A stretch of 64,000 bases of DNA from Serpentinicella sp031432315 (GCF_031432315.1 NZ_JAVKGO010000004.1:62001-126000), one strand, 5' to 3'; shown: positions 26,741-36,081, numbered from the stretch's first letter. The notes: generated by a model not told the origin, from the letters alone. A program made the numbers and translations.

Positions 26741-29506
26741 CTATCTTATTTCTTCAAATTCAAAAATAGATGATCGCATATGGTTATTTCCAATCCGGCT
26801 TCTAAAAGCATATCCAGATAGGGTAACTTCCCCTTTATCTCCTATTACCCGAATCCTTGTTGGTCGTTCATTTTTCATCTGATCTATTCTTATTCCTTCT
26901 ACTTGTCCAACTTCTGTAAATAGTTTTGATAGATCCTCTGTTGTAATTTCATATGTCCACCAGTTCCTAGAAAACTGAGATGTGTCATATGGGTCTGGCT
27001 TTCCGATTAGATAAGGAATATTTCCTCCCCAAATATCCGCAGCATCAATGGTATGACCGCCGGCGGAGGCAGAGTAAACTGCATCAATAAGCAGGTTATT
27101 ATGCACGATCACTTCTCCCCTTGTTTCTTGTATTGCTGTATTCGTTCTTTCATTGTCTATGGAAACGCCTTTGTATACTTGACTCATAACCGTATCACAT
27201 ACATCATATTTTCTGCTGCTATTTATATGTCTTAATGCATAGGTTCTAGCTGCTAAAGTCTGGGCCTTGATGGTATCCATTGGCCATGTCACATAAATCT
27301 CACCAGGGACAACCCCTCTTAAATAGGTTTCGATATTTAAGATATTTATCAAGTCAAGTAGCTCTGTTCCACTACTATCCCGTTTATTGGATCTTGAAAT
27401 TTCAAATGTTCCAAAGTATTCAAGTCCTTTATGCTGTAATACTGAATTATCATCCCCTACAACCCTTAAAGGATTTTTATTTGTGTGAGTTTGTCCATTT
27501 GCTGTTAAAACAAAGTTGTCGTTTGAATATGTTATTGCTGTTTCTACCCCTGGTGCCACAGTAAGTACTGTTTCCCCTGTTACCGTATCAATAAAACGAT
27601 ATTCTCTCAAACTTCTTACTGTTAATCTCGGTCTATCTAGTGATAATGCAACTCTAATATCTCTATTAGATGTATCTCTAGTTGAAATTTGTACACCAGT
27701 ATAGTAATATTGAAGGATTTGTTTGTAATTATAGCCTGCTTCTGCCATGCCTCTTGCTCCATACTGGGTCATTCCTACTGCGTGTCCCCATCCTCGACCT
27801 GTAAACCTAAAAGCTTTTATCCCTAATGCATTGTTTATATCCGTTAGTTTATTTAAGGTTTCTATATTTGCAATGCCATCTGCTTTTAGTCCATAGTGTC
27901 TTTGAAAATCCCTCAAAGTACTTTCTGTAGCCGGTCCAAAGTAGGTAGTTGGATTGCTCACTACAAAAAAGTCAGCTTTATTTAACATAGTCTGTAGTAA
28001 TTTAACATCCTCGCCTGTGTCTTCTCTCTTTAATTCTCTTGTAAATGGCTCTGGTAAAACCACTTTTTTCGGATCATGGGTTATATCTAAAGCGGAAGGA
28101 TTCTTATATCGCCTAGCACCTCTGTATGCACTCGACCAGTAATCACTAGTATACATATTACGCGCTGTTATGCCGGTACTTGTAACGATAATGAAGTTGC
28201 CTTCCCCTTTATAAATACCTGACATCATACCGCTTCCTTGGAAGAAAACAACATCCCCTGGTTGTCTGCTTTTGCTTGTATCTTCCCCTAGTAGAAATTG
28301 TTGAGAAGCATACTTTGGCAGGTTAATTCCTCTACTTTCTTTAAATACCCTTTGTACTAGCTCAGAGGTAATTAGGTTCTGACTACCCTCACCTAGATAC
28401 CCTAATGCCTTTTCTATTACTTCACTTTGCATATTAAACCTTCTAGTACCTACATACGCCGAAGACCAGTAATCACTAGTTTTAAGGTTTCTTTCCGTAA
28501 TCCCGTTACTCGTAACGATGACAAATTTATCATTTCCTACATAAATCCCTGACATCATGCCACTGCCTTGAAAGAATACGACATCTCCTGGCAAACGATC
28601 TCGTTGATGTACTGACTTACCCAGTTCCCACTGATCAGATGCAAAGGTGGGCAAATAAATACCTCTACTTTGCTCAAATACTTTTTGAACCAGTTCTGAT
28701 GTAAGTAAACCTCTATTACTGGACCCTACATAGCTTAATGCCTGGTCCACTACAACATTGTTAATGGGATACCTTCTTGCCCCTACGTACCTAGAAGACC
28801 AGTACTGACTGGTTTTAAGATTCCGCTGGGCGATGCCATCACTGGTTACAATTGCAAAATTGTCACTACCAATATAAACGCCGGACATCATTCCAGTGCC
28901 TTGAAAAAACACCACATCTCCCGGATTTAGTTCGCTTCTACTTATACTTTGGCCCATTTGCCACTGCTGGGGTGCATACTTGGGCATAGCAAAACCTATG
29001 CTTTCATTAAACAAGTTTTGTACCCATTCAGAAGTTAACTGCCCATTGTGCCTTTTTCCAATGGCATCTATTGCATTTTGGAGCACAATATTACTTGCAT
29101 CTAACCTCCTGGCCCCTATATATGCTGAAGACCAGTAATCACTGGTATTAAGATTTCTTTCTGCAATACCAGAACTAGTTACAATTACAAAGTCCCCCTG
29201 TCCTTGGTATATCCCAGACATCAAACCACTACCTTGAAAGAACACGACATCTCCAGGCTTTAGATCTCTCCTGTTAACAGGTTGTCCTAATTCTAACTGC
29301 TGAGATGCAAATCTAGGCAGCTGTACATCTCCATATTCTACGAATATGTATTGTACGAATTCAGAAGTGATATACCCTCTATTACTTTGTCCGACATACC
29401 CTGCGGCTTTTTCTGCAATCCTGTCGTTACCCAAGGCCTCTGGTTGTATTGTAAAGGTGTACAAAAATGCCATAACAAAAAAGACGCAGGCTAGCCTTTT
29501 AGCCAT
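26741..29506 (-). CDS. Exported protein: four degenerate NlpC/P60 domains, PG-binding and SpoIID/LytB domains
   Basis: This 921-residue protein has a signal peptide (1-26). Four NlpC/P60-like repeats follow (about 28-135, 139-245, 250-357, 361-467), none of which keeps a catalytic Cys or His (TSEFVQ and MMSGIY replace DCSG and SHxGIY). A PG_binding_1 domain (about 492-552) and a SpoIID/LytB domain come next. The SpoIID glycan-cutting motif GWGHAVGMTQYGA (573-584) precedes the core (YLRGVVPGEI, KAQTLAARTYA, about 728-756), an order I know from some other SpoIID/LytB proteins. SpoIID-type enzymes cut denuded glycan strands. The start is ATG 29506 after AAAGGGGG; the frame runs on to 29581 without a site. 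The pseudo-domains resemble domain 6 of 15274-17619. Confidence 0.83.
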   Translation of the reverse strand: MAKRLACVFFVMAFLYTFTIQPEALGNDRIAEKAAGYVGQSNRGYITSEFVQYIFVEYGDVQLPRFASQQLELGQPVNRRDLKPGDVVFFQGSGLMSGIYQGQGDFVIVTSSGIAERNLNTSDYWSSAYIGARRLDASNIVLQNAIDAIGKRHNGQLTSEWVQNLFNESIGFAMPKYAPQQWQMGQSISRSELNPGDVVFFQGTGMMSGVYIGSDNFAIVTSDGIAQRNLKTSQYWSSRYVGARRYPINNVVVDQALSYVGSSNRGLLTSELVQKVFEQSRGIYLPTFASDQWELGKSVHQRDRLPGDVVFFQGSGMMSGIYVGNDKFVIVTSNGITERNLKTSDYWSSAYVGTRRFNMQSEVIEKALGYLGEGSQNLITSELVQRVFKESRGINLPKYASQQFLLGEDTSKSRQPGDVVFFQGSGMMSGIYKGEGNFIIVTSTGITARNMYTSDYWSSAYRGARRYKNPSALDITHDPKKVVLPEPFTRELKREDTGEDVKLLQTMLNKADFFVVSNPTTYFGPATESTLRDFQRHYGLKADGIANIETLNKLTDINNALGIKAFRFTGRGWGHAVGMTQYGARGMAEAGYNYKQILQYYYTGVQISTRDTSNRDIRVALSLDRPRLTVRSLREYRFIDTVTGETVLTVAPGVETAITYSNDNFVLTANGQTHTNKNPLRVVGDDNSVLQHKGLEYFGTFEISRSNKRDSSGTELLDLINILNIETYLRGVVPGEIYVTWPMDTIKAQTLAARTYALRHINSSRKYDVCDTVMSQVYKGVSIDNERTNTAIQETRGEVIVHNNLLIDAVYSASAGGHTIDAADIWGGNIPYLIGKPDPYDTSQFSRNWWTYEITTEDLSKLFTEVGQVEGIRIDQMKNERPTRIRVIGDKGEVTLSGYAFRSRIGNNHMRSSIFEFEEIR

Positions 29507-29574
29507 TAAATTTCCCCCTTTATGAAGTTTTTTGAGGAAAATGCCTTTACTAAAATTGATTTTACTAAAGTAAG

Positions 29575-29638
29575 TATGCAATTTCCTAAAATACTATGTT
29601 AAGTTAAGTATAGCCTATAAAAAGGGGGATTGCATTAT
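29575..29638. repeat. Recurrent intergenic element, copy 4 (two half-sites)
   Basis: TATGCAATTTCCT (29575-29587) and the inverted GGGGGATTGCATTAT (29624-29638) lie about 70-130 bases upstream of the minus-strand start at 29506. Confidence 0.5.
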
Positions 29639-29718
29639 GTTCAAAGCATTTAAATTTAGCCAATTTTAGGTAATTTGGTGTGTGACATTATTAACAAAAA
29701 GAAGTCCCTTCGTTTACT

Positions 29719-30603
29719 TTAATCCTCTAATATTTCAATAAATTTGGTCGCAGCAGGTGATAACGAAACGCTTTTTAAAAAACAATATCCTATGCTTCTT
29801 TTAGGGATTGGCGCGATTAATGGCACTTCGTAAACAAGCTGATTATTCAGAAACTCTTTAGAGAATTCTTTGGTCACACAGGCAATGCCCAAATTAATTT
29901 TTGCAAATTCTAATAATAGATCATGGGACCCTAATTCAATTTCAGGTTCAATTTTAACACCCTTTGACAACAAATACTTTTCAACATATCGCCTGGAGTT
30001 AGACATGGGCTCTAGTAGTATTAAGGGTAGTTCTGTTAGTGCTTCAAAACTAATTGGTGTAGATAACAAGGTTTTTGAGTCTGCTTGCCCACAGACAAAA
30101 ATATCTTCTATTTCTATGCACTTTTTAACTTCAAAGGCACTATCTTGTATTGGTAAGTTACATATTGCAATATCTATATCTCCTGACTTTAATAATTGAC
30201 AAAGCTCTGGTGTTGTACGGTTTATAATTTTAAATTTAATATTTGGAAATTCCTTATTGAATTTTTCTAAATAAGGCAACAAAAAATATTTTGATATGGT
30301 ATCTCCTACGCCGATTTTTAATTCTCCTAAAAGTAACTTTTGAGACTCTTCTAGCTTTTTCTCTCCAACATTAATTAAATTAATCGCGACGCTAATATGT
30401 TCAAATAAAATAATACCTTCATTTGTTAATGTAACTCCCTTAGACGTTCTGGTGAATAGTCGGCTGCCTAATTCCTCCTCAAGCTGCTTTATACTTTGAC
30501 TTATAGCGGGCTGGGTCATATATAGTGCTTTCGCTGCTTTAGATAGACTTTGAGACTTTGCTACTTCATGAAAAATCTTATATAAATTTAATCTAGAAAT
30601 CAT
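29719..30603 (-). CDS. LysR-family transcriptional regulator
   Basis: This 294-residue regulator has an N-terminal winged helix-turn-helix (about 3-62; SKAAKALYMTQPAISQSIKQ) and a periplasmic-binding-like effector domain (about 90-290). It resembles the CysL/CbbR-type group. It is divergent from the CofE-like gene at 30791, the normal layout for a LysR regulator and its target. The ligand is unknown. AAGGAGAG precedes the ATG at 30603. Confidence 0.9.
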   Translation of the reverse strand: MISRLNLYKIFHEVAKSQSLSKAAKALYMTQPAISQSIKQLEEELGSRLFTRTSKGVTLTNEGIILFEHISVAINLINVGEKKLEESQKLLLGELKIGVGDTISKYFLLPYLEKFNKEFPNIKFKIINRTTPELCQLLKSGDIDIAICNLPIQDSAFEVKKCIEIEDIFVCGQADSKTLLSTPISFEALTELPLILLEPMSNSRRYVEKYLLSKGVKIEPEIELGSHDLLLEFAKINLGIACVTKEFSKEFLNNQLVYEVPLIAPIPKRSIGYCFLKSVSLSPAATKFIEILED

Positions 30604-30694
30604 TATAAGCTCTCCTTATGTCATGTATTATATATATTTACTTTACTTATATCATATATTTAGGTTATAGTACAAGTAAAGCGTATTTCTTTGA

Positions 30695-30727
30695 AGGAAA
30701 TTGGTTAATGTAATTATGCAATTTCCT
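30695..30727. repeat. Recurrent intergenic palindrome, copy 5
   Basis: AGGAAATTG (30695-30703) and its perfect inverse CAATTTCCT (30719-30727) flank 15 bases in the divergent promoter region of the LysR and CofE-like genes. The right half is ATTATGCAATTTCCT. Confidence 0.5.
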
Positions 30728-30790
30728 CAAATATAAAGTCTTTAATAATATATTTTCTTTGAAAATAATGATTTATAAGGAGAGATCTCA

Positions 30791-31981
30791 ATGGAAAGAG
30801 TTGTAGGAACAGTAAGTAGAGGACTTCGTGCTCCAATTATACAAGAGGGAGATAATATTGCTAATGTTGTTGTAGATACTGTGCTAAACGCTTCAAAGGT
30901 GGATGGATTTTCTATTAATGATAAAGATGTTATCGGTATAACTGAATCTGTAGTAGCTCGTGCTCAAGGCAATTATGCTAGCATTGATGCAATTGCTAAA
31001 GATGTGAAAGCAAAATTTGGCGATGATACTGTTGGTGTTATTTTCCCAATTTTAAGCCGTAATCGTTTTGCTATCTGCCTACGTGGTATTGCTAAAGGTG
31101 TAAAGAAAGTTGTTTTAATGTTAAGCTATCCTTCAGATGAAGTTGGTAATCATTTAGTAGATTTAGACCTACTTGATGAAAAAGGGGTAAACCCATGGAC
31201 AGATGTTTTAACAGAAAAACAATTTAGAGAGCACTTTGGATACAATAAGCACACCTTTACCGGTGTAGACTATGTTGATTACTATAAATCTCTTGTTGAA
31301 GAATATGGTGTAGAATGCGAAATTATTTTTTCAAATAATCCTGCAAGTATTTTAGATTATACAAAAAATGTACTAGCTTGTGATATTCATACTCGTTTTA
31401 GAACAAAAAGAATATTAAATGCAAAAGGTGCAGAAAAAGTATATAGTTTAGATGATGTACTATCAACTTCAGTGGATGGAAGTGGTTACAATGACGACTA
31501 TGGGCTGCTTGGTTCTAATAAGTCTACTGAAGACAGTGTGAAACTTTTTCCAAGGGATTGTACTACTTTAGTAAATGATATTCAAAATAAACTAAAAGAG
31601 CTTACAGGTAAAACTGTAGAAGTCATGGTTTATGGTGATGGAGCTTTTAAAGATCCAGTAGGTAAAATTTGGGAGCTTGCAGACCCTGTGGTTTCTCCTG
31701 GATTTACCAAAGGACTTGAAGGAACACCAAATGAAGTGAAACTAAAGTATCTTGCGGATAATAACTTTAAAGATCTTCGTGGGGATGAGCTGAAAAATGC
31801 AATTTCTGAATATATTAAAAATAAAGACGAAGACTTAGTTGGTGCAATGGAAGCCCAAGGAACAACGCCTAGAAGATTAACAGACCTTCTTGGTTCCCTT
31901 TGTGACTTAACTTCTGGTAGTGGTGATAAAGGTACCCCGATTATATACATTCAAGGCTATTTTGATAACTTCACAAAGTAA
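30791..31981 (+). CDS. cofE: CofE-like coenzyme F420-0:L-glutamate ligase family protein
   Basis: This 396-residue protein belongs to the CofE family, whose archaeal and actinobacterial members add gamma-linked glutamate to coenzyme F420-0 using GTP. GDGAFKDPVGKIWELADP (about 282-299) and the DGSGYNDDYGLLGSNKST region fit the family. At 396 residues it is longer than the classical enzyme of about 250. No other F420 gene is present, and most Clostridia do not make F420, so the substrate is probably something else. It is divergent from a LysR regulator. AAGGAGAG precedes the ATG and a terminator follows. Confidence 0.75.
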   Translation: MERVVGTVSRGLRAPIIQEGDNIANVVVDTVLNASKVDGFSINDKDVIGITESVVARAQGNYASIDAIAKDVKAKFGDDTVGVIFPILSRNRFAICLRGIAKGVKKVVLMLSYPSDEVGNHLVDLDLLDEKGVNPWTDVLTEKQFREHFGYNKHTFTGVDYVDYYKSLVEEYGVECEIIFSNNPASILDYTKNVLACDIHTRFRTKRILNAKGAEKVYSLDDVLSTSVDGSGYNDDYGLLGSNKSTEDSVKLFPRDCTTLVNDIQNKLKELTGKTVEVMVYGDGAFKDPVGKIWELADPVVSPGFTKGLEGTPNEVKLKYLADNNFKDLRGDELKNAISEYIKNKDEDLVGAMEAQGTTPRRLTDLLGSLCDLTSGSGDKGTPIIYIQGYFDNFTK

Positions 31982-31991
31982 TTAAAATTCA

Positions 31992-32031
31992 AAAGCTTCC
32001 TTAGAAAGCGCACTTATTCTAAGGAAGCTTT
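31992..32031 (+). terminator. Terminator of the CofE-like gene
   Basis: AAAGCTTCCTTAGA and its perfect inverse (14-base stem, 12-base loop) lie 10 bases past the stop. Confidence 0.75.
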
Positions 32032-32061
32032 AATTATAAAATTATAAAAGGTGTGTTTCTA

Positions 32062-32736
32062 GTGAAAATATTTCAAAATGATTGGCAACCATTACTGGAA
32101 GAAGAATTTAAAAAGGATTATTATCAGAAGCTCCAAAAACATTTACTAGAAGAATATAATCAAAGCACTGTTTATCCTAATATGGAGGATATCTTTAATG
32201 CATTACACTTTACCCCTTATAAGCATGTTGAAGTGGTTATTTTAGGACAGGATCCTTATCATGGTCCAAACCAAGCCCATGGTTTAAGTTTTTCTGTTAA
32301 ACCCGGGGTTACTACTCCACCCTCTTTAAAAAATATATACAAAGAACTAGAGAGTGATTTAGGGTTTTCTATACCAAGCCATGGTTATTTAAAGAAATGG
32401 TCAGATCAAGGGGTATTGCTTCTTAATACAGTCCTAACCGTTAGGGCTGGGGAAGCGAATTCCCATAAAACTTTAGGTTGGGAGCAGTTTACTAACAAAG
32501 TAATTGAAATACTAAACCAGCGAGAAGAACCAATTGTTTTTATTTTATGGGGTAAAAATGCGCAGTCTAAAATTAAAATTTTAAATAATCCCAATCACTA
32601 CATTATTAAATCTGTACACCCAAGTCCACTTTCCGCTCACAGAGGTTTTTTCGGAAGTCGTCCCTTTTCAAAAGCCAATGAATTTCTTACCTCGATAAAC
32701 CGACAACCAATTGATTGGCAAATAGATAACATATAG
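32062..32736 (+). CDS. ung: Uracil-DNA glycosylase, family 1
   Basis: This enzyme of about 224 residues excises uracil from DNA to start base-excision repair. The water-activating motif GQDPYHG (with GPNQAHGLSFSV after it) and the C-terminal HPSPLSAHRG loop are both intact. Of three in-frame starts, the GTG at 32062 is best spaced (eight bases after AAGGTG), giving MKIFQNDW. It is a single gene between two terminators. Confidence 0.97.
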   Translation: MKIFQNDWQPLLEEEFKKDYYQKLQKHLLEEYNQSTVYPNMEDIFNALHFTPYKHVEVVILGQDPYHGPNQAHGLSFSVKPGVTTPPSLKNIYKELESDLGFSIPSHGYLKKWSDQGVLLLNTVLTVRAGEANSHKTLGWEQFTNKVIEILNQREEPIVFILWGKNAQSKIKILNNPNHYIIKSVHPSPLSAHRGFFGSRPFSKANEFLTSINRQPIDWQIDNI

Positions 32737-32750
32737 CATACACAAAAACA

Positions 32751-32783
32751 AAAGTGGTGTCATTTGTATAATGGCACCACTTT
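32751..32783. terminator. Bidirectional terminator between ung and phoR
   Basis: A 13-base stem with one G-U pair (AAAGTGGTGTCAT) and a 7-base loop is flanked by A and T runs between convergent genes. Confidence 0.75.
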
Positions 32784-32811
32784 TTGTACAATCTTATGTT
32801 TTCCTACGACT

Positions 32812-34563
32812 CTATTCGTAGGGAATCTGTACTACAAACTCTGTTCCCTTGCCTACAACACTGTTGACTTTAACCTTTCCATTAAAGGACAATACTACAT
32901 GTTTTACAATGGCTAACCCAAGGCCTGTTCCGCCTACTTTTCTTGATCTGCCTTTATCCACTCTGTAGAACCGTTCAAATATTCTTGATAAATTTTCTTT
33001 TGGAATTCCGATTCCTGTATCTCTCACGCTGATTATGATATATTGGTGCTTTTTATAAGCATTTATAGATATTTCTCCACCTTCTGAGGTATATTTGACC
33101 CCATTATCTATTAAATTTATCATCATTTGCTTAAACCAATCACTATTTCCGTACACTTCCGGTAGGTCTTTTTCGATTTCTACCTTTATTGTAATTTCTT
33201 TTCTATCTGCAAGTGGCTCCACAACTAACTGGGCTTCTTTAATTGCATTTTCCACATTTGTGGCAGCTTTGTTTTGTATTTTTTTCTCATAGTTCTCGAT
33301 TTTTGATAATGTCAGTATATCTTCTATTAATCTAGACAGTCGATCTGTTTCTATATCAATAATATCCAAAAAACGATTCCTTGCTTGTTCATCCTCTATG
33401 GCACCCATTTTTAATGTCTCTATAAAGCCTTTAATAGAGGTCAGGGGTGTTTTAAGTTCATGGGATACGTTAATGGCAAAATCAGATCTAATTTTTTCTA
33501 ACCTTCGCACCTCTGTCATATCTTCTATTAAAGCCACCATTCCAATTACTTTTGTGGGATCATTTTCTAGCTTTATTAAGTTTGTATATATTTTTAATAC
33601 TTTTGTTTCTGGATGTTTTAATTTAATTTCAATTTGTGTTTCAATCTTTTCATTAAATATTGTTTGTATTTCTTTATCTAAAAAATGATTTCTTATAATT
33701 TCCAAAATATGTTTACCCACGGCTTCTTCTTCAGTAGTATTAAATAGTTGCTCTGCAGCATGGTTGAATATAATTACTCTTTTTTGGTTATCCACCGCAA
33801 TGATTGGATTAATAATACTGGTTAATAATGCTTGAAACTTTGTGTTGCTATCGGAAAGACGATCGAATGTATTTTTTAATCTATCTCCCATGTTATTAAA
33901 GTTTTTTCCCAGCATCCCAATCTCATCATTGGTATAGATGCGAACCTTCCGATCAAGTTCTCCTTCTGCCATTTTTTTTGATATGTCTGTCATTTCCTTA
34001 ACAGGATCTATAAATTTATTTAAAAACCGGTAACTTAAGATAAACGCCATCGTTAAACTCAATAGAATGGCCAATCCAATATAAGTTAATAGTTTTTGAT
34101 GTATTTTACCGATTTCTGTTAATGTTACTGAGAGTCTTATGGCTCCTACATCTTCCCTTCCACTGGGTATTGCAATATAGAGCATGTCTTCTTGTATTGT
34201 AGCGCTATACCTTTCCGATCTACCAATATGACCCTTAAGCGCTCCTTTTATTTCTGGTCTATCTATGTGGTTTTCCATTTCTCCCTTGTTAAATTCTGAA
34301 TCGGCGATCACTTCTCCATTAGTATCTACAATTGTAATTCTTGAATCTATTTTATGCTCTGTATCATCTATAATTTGTTGTATACTACTAGTCTCGATAT
34401 CTAACTGTGTAATAAATCCATCAATCAATTGAGCATTAGATAACAGCTTGTCCTCTAGTTCATTAATGTATCCAGTTCTAACTAACCCAAGGGATAGTCC
34501 CCCTGTCATTAATGTGGCAAGAAGTAATACAACCGTAATTAATATAAGTAATTTTTGTTTCAT
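32812..34563 (-). CDS. phoR: Phosphate regulon sensor histidine kinase
   Basis: This 583-residue kinase has an N-terminal helix (about 5-27), an extracellular sensor (28-160), a second helix (about 163-183), HAMP (about 186-238), PAS (about 245-350), HisKA with the phospho-acceptor in VSHELKTPLTSIKG, and a HATPase domain (GTGLGLAIVKHVV). This is the PhoR/PnpS layout. It lies 10 bases downstream of phoP and at the end of the pst-pho cluster, so it is expected to respond to phosphate through PstSCAB and PhoU. Confidence 0.93.
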   Translation of the reverse strand: MKQKLLILITVVLLLATLMTGGLSLGLVRTGYINELEDKLLSNAQLIDGFITQLDIETSSIQQIIDDTEHKIDSRITIVDTNGEVIADSEFNKGEMENHIDRPEIKGALKGHIGRSERYSATIQEDMLYIAIPSGREDVGAIRLSVTLTEIGKIHQKLLTYIGLAILLSLTMAFILSYRFLNKFIDPVKEMTDISKKMAEGELDRKVRIYTNDEIGMLGKNFNNMGDRLKNTFDRLSDSNTKFQALLTSIINPIIAVDNQKRVIIFNHAAEQLFNTTEEEAVGKHILEIIRNHFLDKEIQTIFNEKIETQIEIKLKHPETKVLKIYTNLIKLENDPTKVIGMVALIEDMTEVRRLEKIRSDFAINVSHELKTPLTSIKGFIETLKMGAIEDEQARNRFLDIIDIETDRLSRLIEDILTLSKIENYEKKIQNKAATNVENAIKEAQLVVEPLADRKEITIKVEIEKDLPEVYGNSDWFKQMMINLIDNGVKYTSEGGEISINAYKKHQYIIISVRDTGIGIPKENLSRIFERFYRVDKGRSRKVGGTGLGLAIVKHVVLSFNGKVKVNSVVGKGTEFVVQIPYE

Positions 34564-34573
34564 ACTTTTTCAC

Positions 34574-35263
34574 CTACTTAATTTTATACCCTGCTCCCCT
34601 TATTGTTTCTATATAGGGTCTATTTTCATCTTCCTTTATCTTTTTTCTGAGCTGTCTTATATGCACATCTACGGTTCTAGTGTCACCATAGTAGGCGTAT
34701 CCCCATATTTTATCCAATAAAAAGTTTCTAGATAGGACCTTGCCTCTGTTTTCTAATAAGGTTTTTAAAAGCTCATGCTCTTTTATCGTAAGTTTAATCA
34801 CTTCTCCATTTAATCGAAGCTCGTGACTTTCTACATCTAAAATTAAATCTCCTACCTGAAGGGGTCCTGTTAACTGTTGCTGTTGGCTACCACTTCTTCT
34901 AAGAACAGCTTTCATTCTAGCAATTAATTCCCTTACACTAAAGGGCTTACTCATATAATCGTCGGCTCCAAACTCTAAGCCCAGTATACGATCCGTTTCC
35001 TCTCCCTTTGCAGTTAACATAATGATAGGTAATGTTTTTAAATTAGGTTTACTTCTAATTTGTTTACAGACCTCAATGCCATCTATTCCTGGGAGCATAA
35101 GATCTAGTACGAGTATATCTACGCTTTCTTGGTCTAAAAAAGCTAAACATTCTTCCCCAGTTTCCTTTGTCATTACTTGATAACCGTTTTGCTCTAAATT
35201 AAATTTTATAAGTTCAAGAATATGTTCTTCATCATCTACGATTAAAACTCTGTCTTTACTCAT
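34574..35263 (-). CDS. phoP: Phosphate regulon response regulator (OmpR family)
   Basis: This 229-residue regulator has a receiver domain with the phospho-acceptor Asp in ILVLDLMLPGIDG (about D53) and a C-terminal winged helix (DTRTVDVHIRQLRKKI, recognition helix). It would bind the TTAACA-type repeats upstream of pstS (39811-39849). A terminator at 35289-35309 separates it from phoU, so phoPR probably also has its own promoter. Confidence 0.94.
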   Translation of the reverse strand: MSKDRVLIVDDEEHILELIKFNLEQNGYQVMTKETGEECLAFLDQESVDILVLDLMLPGIDGIEVCKQIRSKPNLKTLPIIMLTAKGEETDRILGLEFGADDYMSKPFSVRELIARMKAVLRRSGSQQQQLTGPLQVGDLILDVESHELRLNGEVIKLTIKEHELLKTLLENRGKVLSRNFLLDKIWGYAYYGDTRTVDVHIRQLRKKIKEDENRPYIETIRGAGYKIK

Positions 35264-35288
35264 TTTATTCCCCTTTCCCTGTGCAAAA

Positions 35289-35309
35289 AACCGAGCTAAC
35301 AGCCCGGTT
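35289..35309 (-). terminator. Terminator between phoU and phoP
   Basis: On the minus strand AACCGGGC, a 5-base loop and GCTCGGTT (one G-U pair) are followed by six T. It would separate pstSCAB-phoU from phoPR transcription, at least in part. Confidence 0.7.
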
Positions 35310-35408
35310 GTATTGCAAGATAAAGTCTACTATTAATCATTACATGATCAAAGGTTTTTCAAATATATATATGCTATTTAATCATGTATTTTTCTCTATA
35401 ATCTAATC

Positions 35409-36059
35409 CTAATGTGATTCAACACGCTCACCGGTTACCATATATACTATTCTTTCTCCGATATTCGTTGCATGGTCAGATATACGTTCAAGGAATCTAG
35501 CCACAAATAATAGCTTTGTTCCCTGGTGGGCAATACTTGCGTCCTCTTTCATCATCTCTGTTAGCTCCACATAAATGGCATCATATAATTCATCAACCGC
35601 TTCATCATCTACATCTAATTCCTTAGCCATTTCAATATCTTCTTTGGTAAATGCGTCTAAACTTTTGTGTACCATTTTCTCTGTTAATATAGCCATTTTA
35701 GGAATATCTATTAAAGGTTTGACTAAGGGTTCATGCCCTATTTCTAGGGTTATTTTAGCAATGTTTACTGCATGATCCCCCATACGCTCTAAATCTGTAA
35801 TAATCTTTATGATGGTAACAATCATTCTTAAATGTTTTGCTATAGGTTGTTGCAATGCCATTAATTTCATACATCGGTTTTCTATTTCTAACTCTAGCTG
35901 ATCGATTTCATCGTCTAGTTCATATACCTTTTTTGCCCCTTCTAAATCTTGATTACTTAAAGATTGTATAGAGAGCTCGATAATATTTTGGACTCTTGAA
36001 CCCATTTCTAGTAACTTAACATTTAACTCCTTTAATTCATTGACATATTGACTTCTCAT
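35409..36059 (-). CDS. phoU: Phosphate transport regulator PhoU
   Basis: This 216-residue all-helical protein is built of two three-helix PhoU repeats, each with a conserved metal-binding pattern (ITDLERMGDHAVNIA and LERISDHATNIGERIVY). It links the PstSCAB transporter to the PhoR kinase to signal phosphate sufficiency. It follows pstB by 22 bases in the operon. Confidence 0.95.
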   Translation of the reverse strand: MRSQYVNELKELNVKLLEMGSRVQNIIELSIQSLSNQDLEGAKKVYELDDEIDQLELEIENRCMKLMALQQPIAKHLRMIVTIIKIITDLERMGDHAVNIAKITLEIGHEPLVKPLIDIPKMAILTEKMVHKSLDAFTKEDIEMAKELDVDDEAVDELYDAIYVELTEMMKEDASIAHQGTKLLFVARFLERISDHATNIGERIVYMVTGERVESH

Positions 36060-36081
36060 ATTTTCACCTCATCCATTAAAA

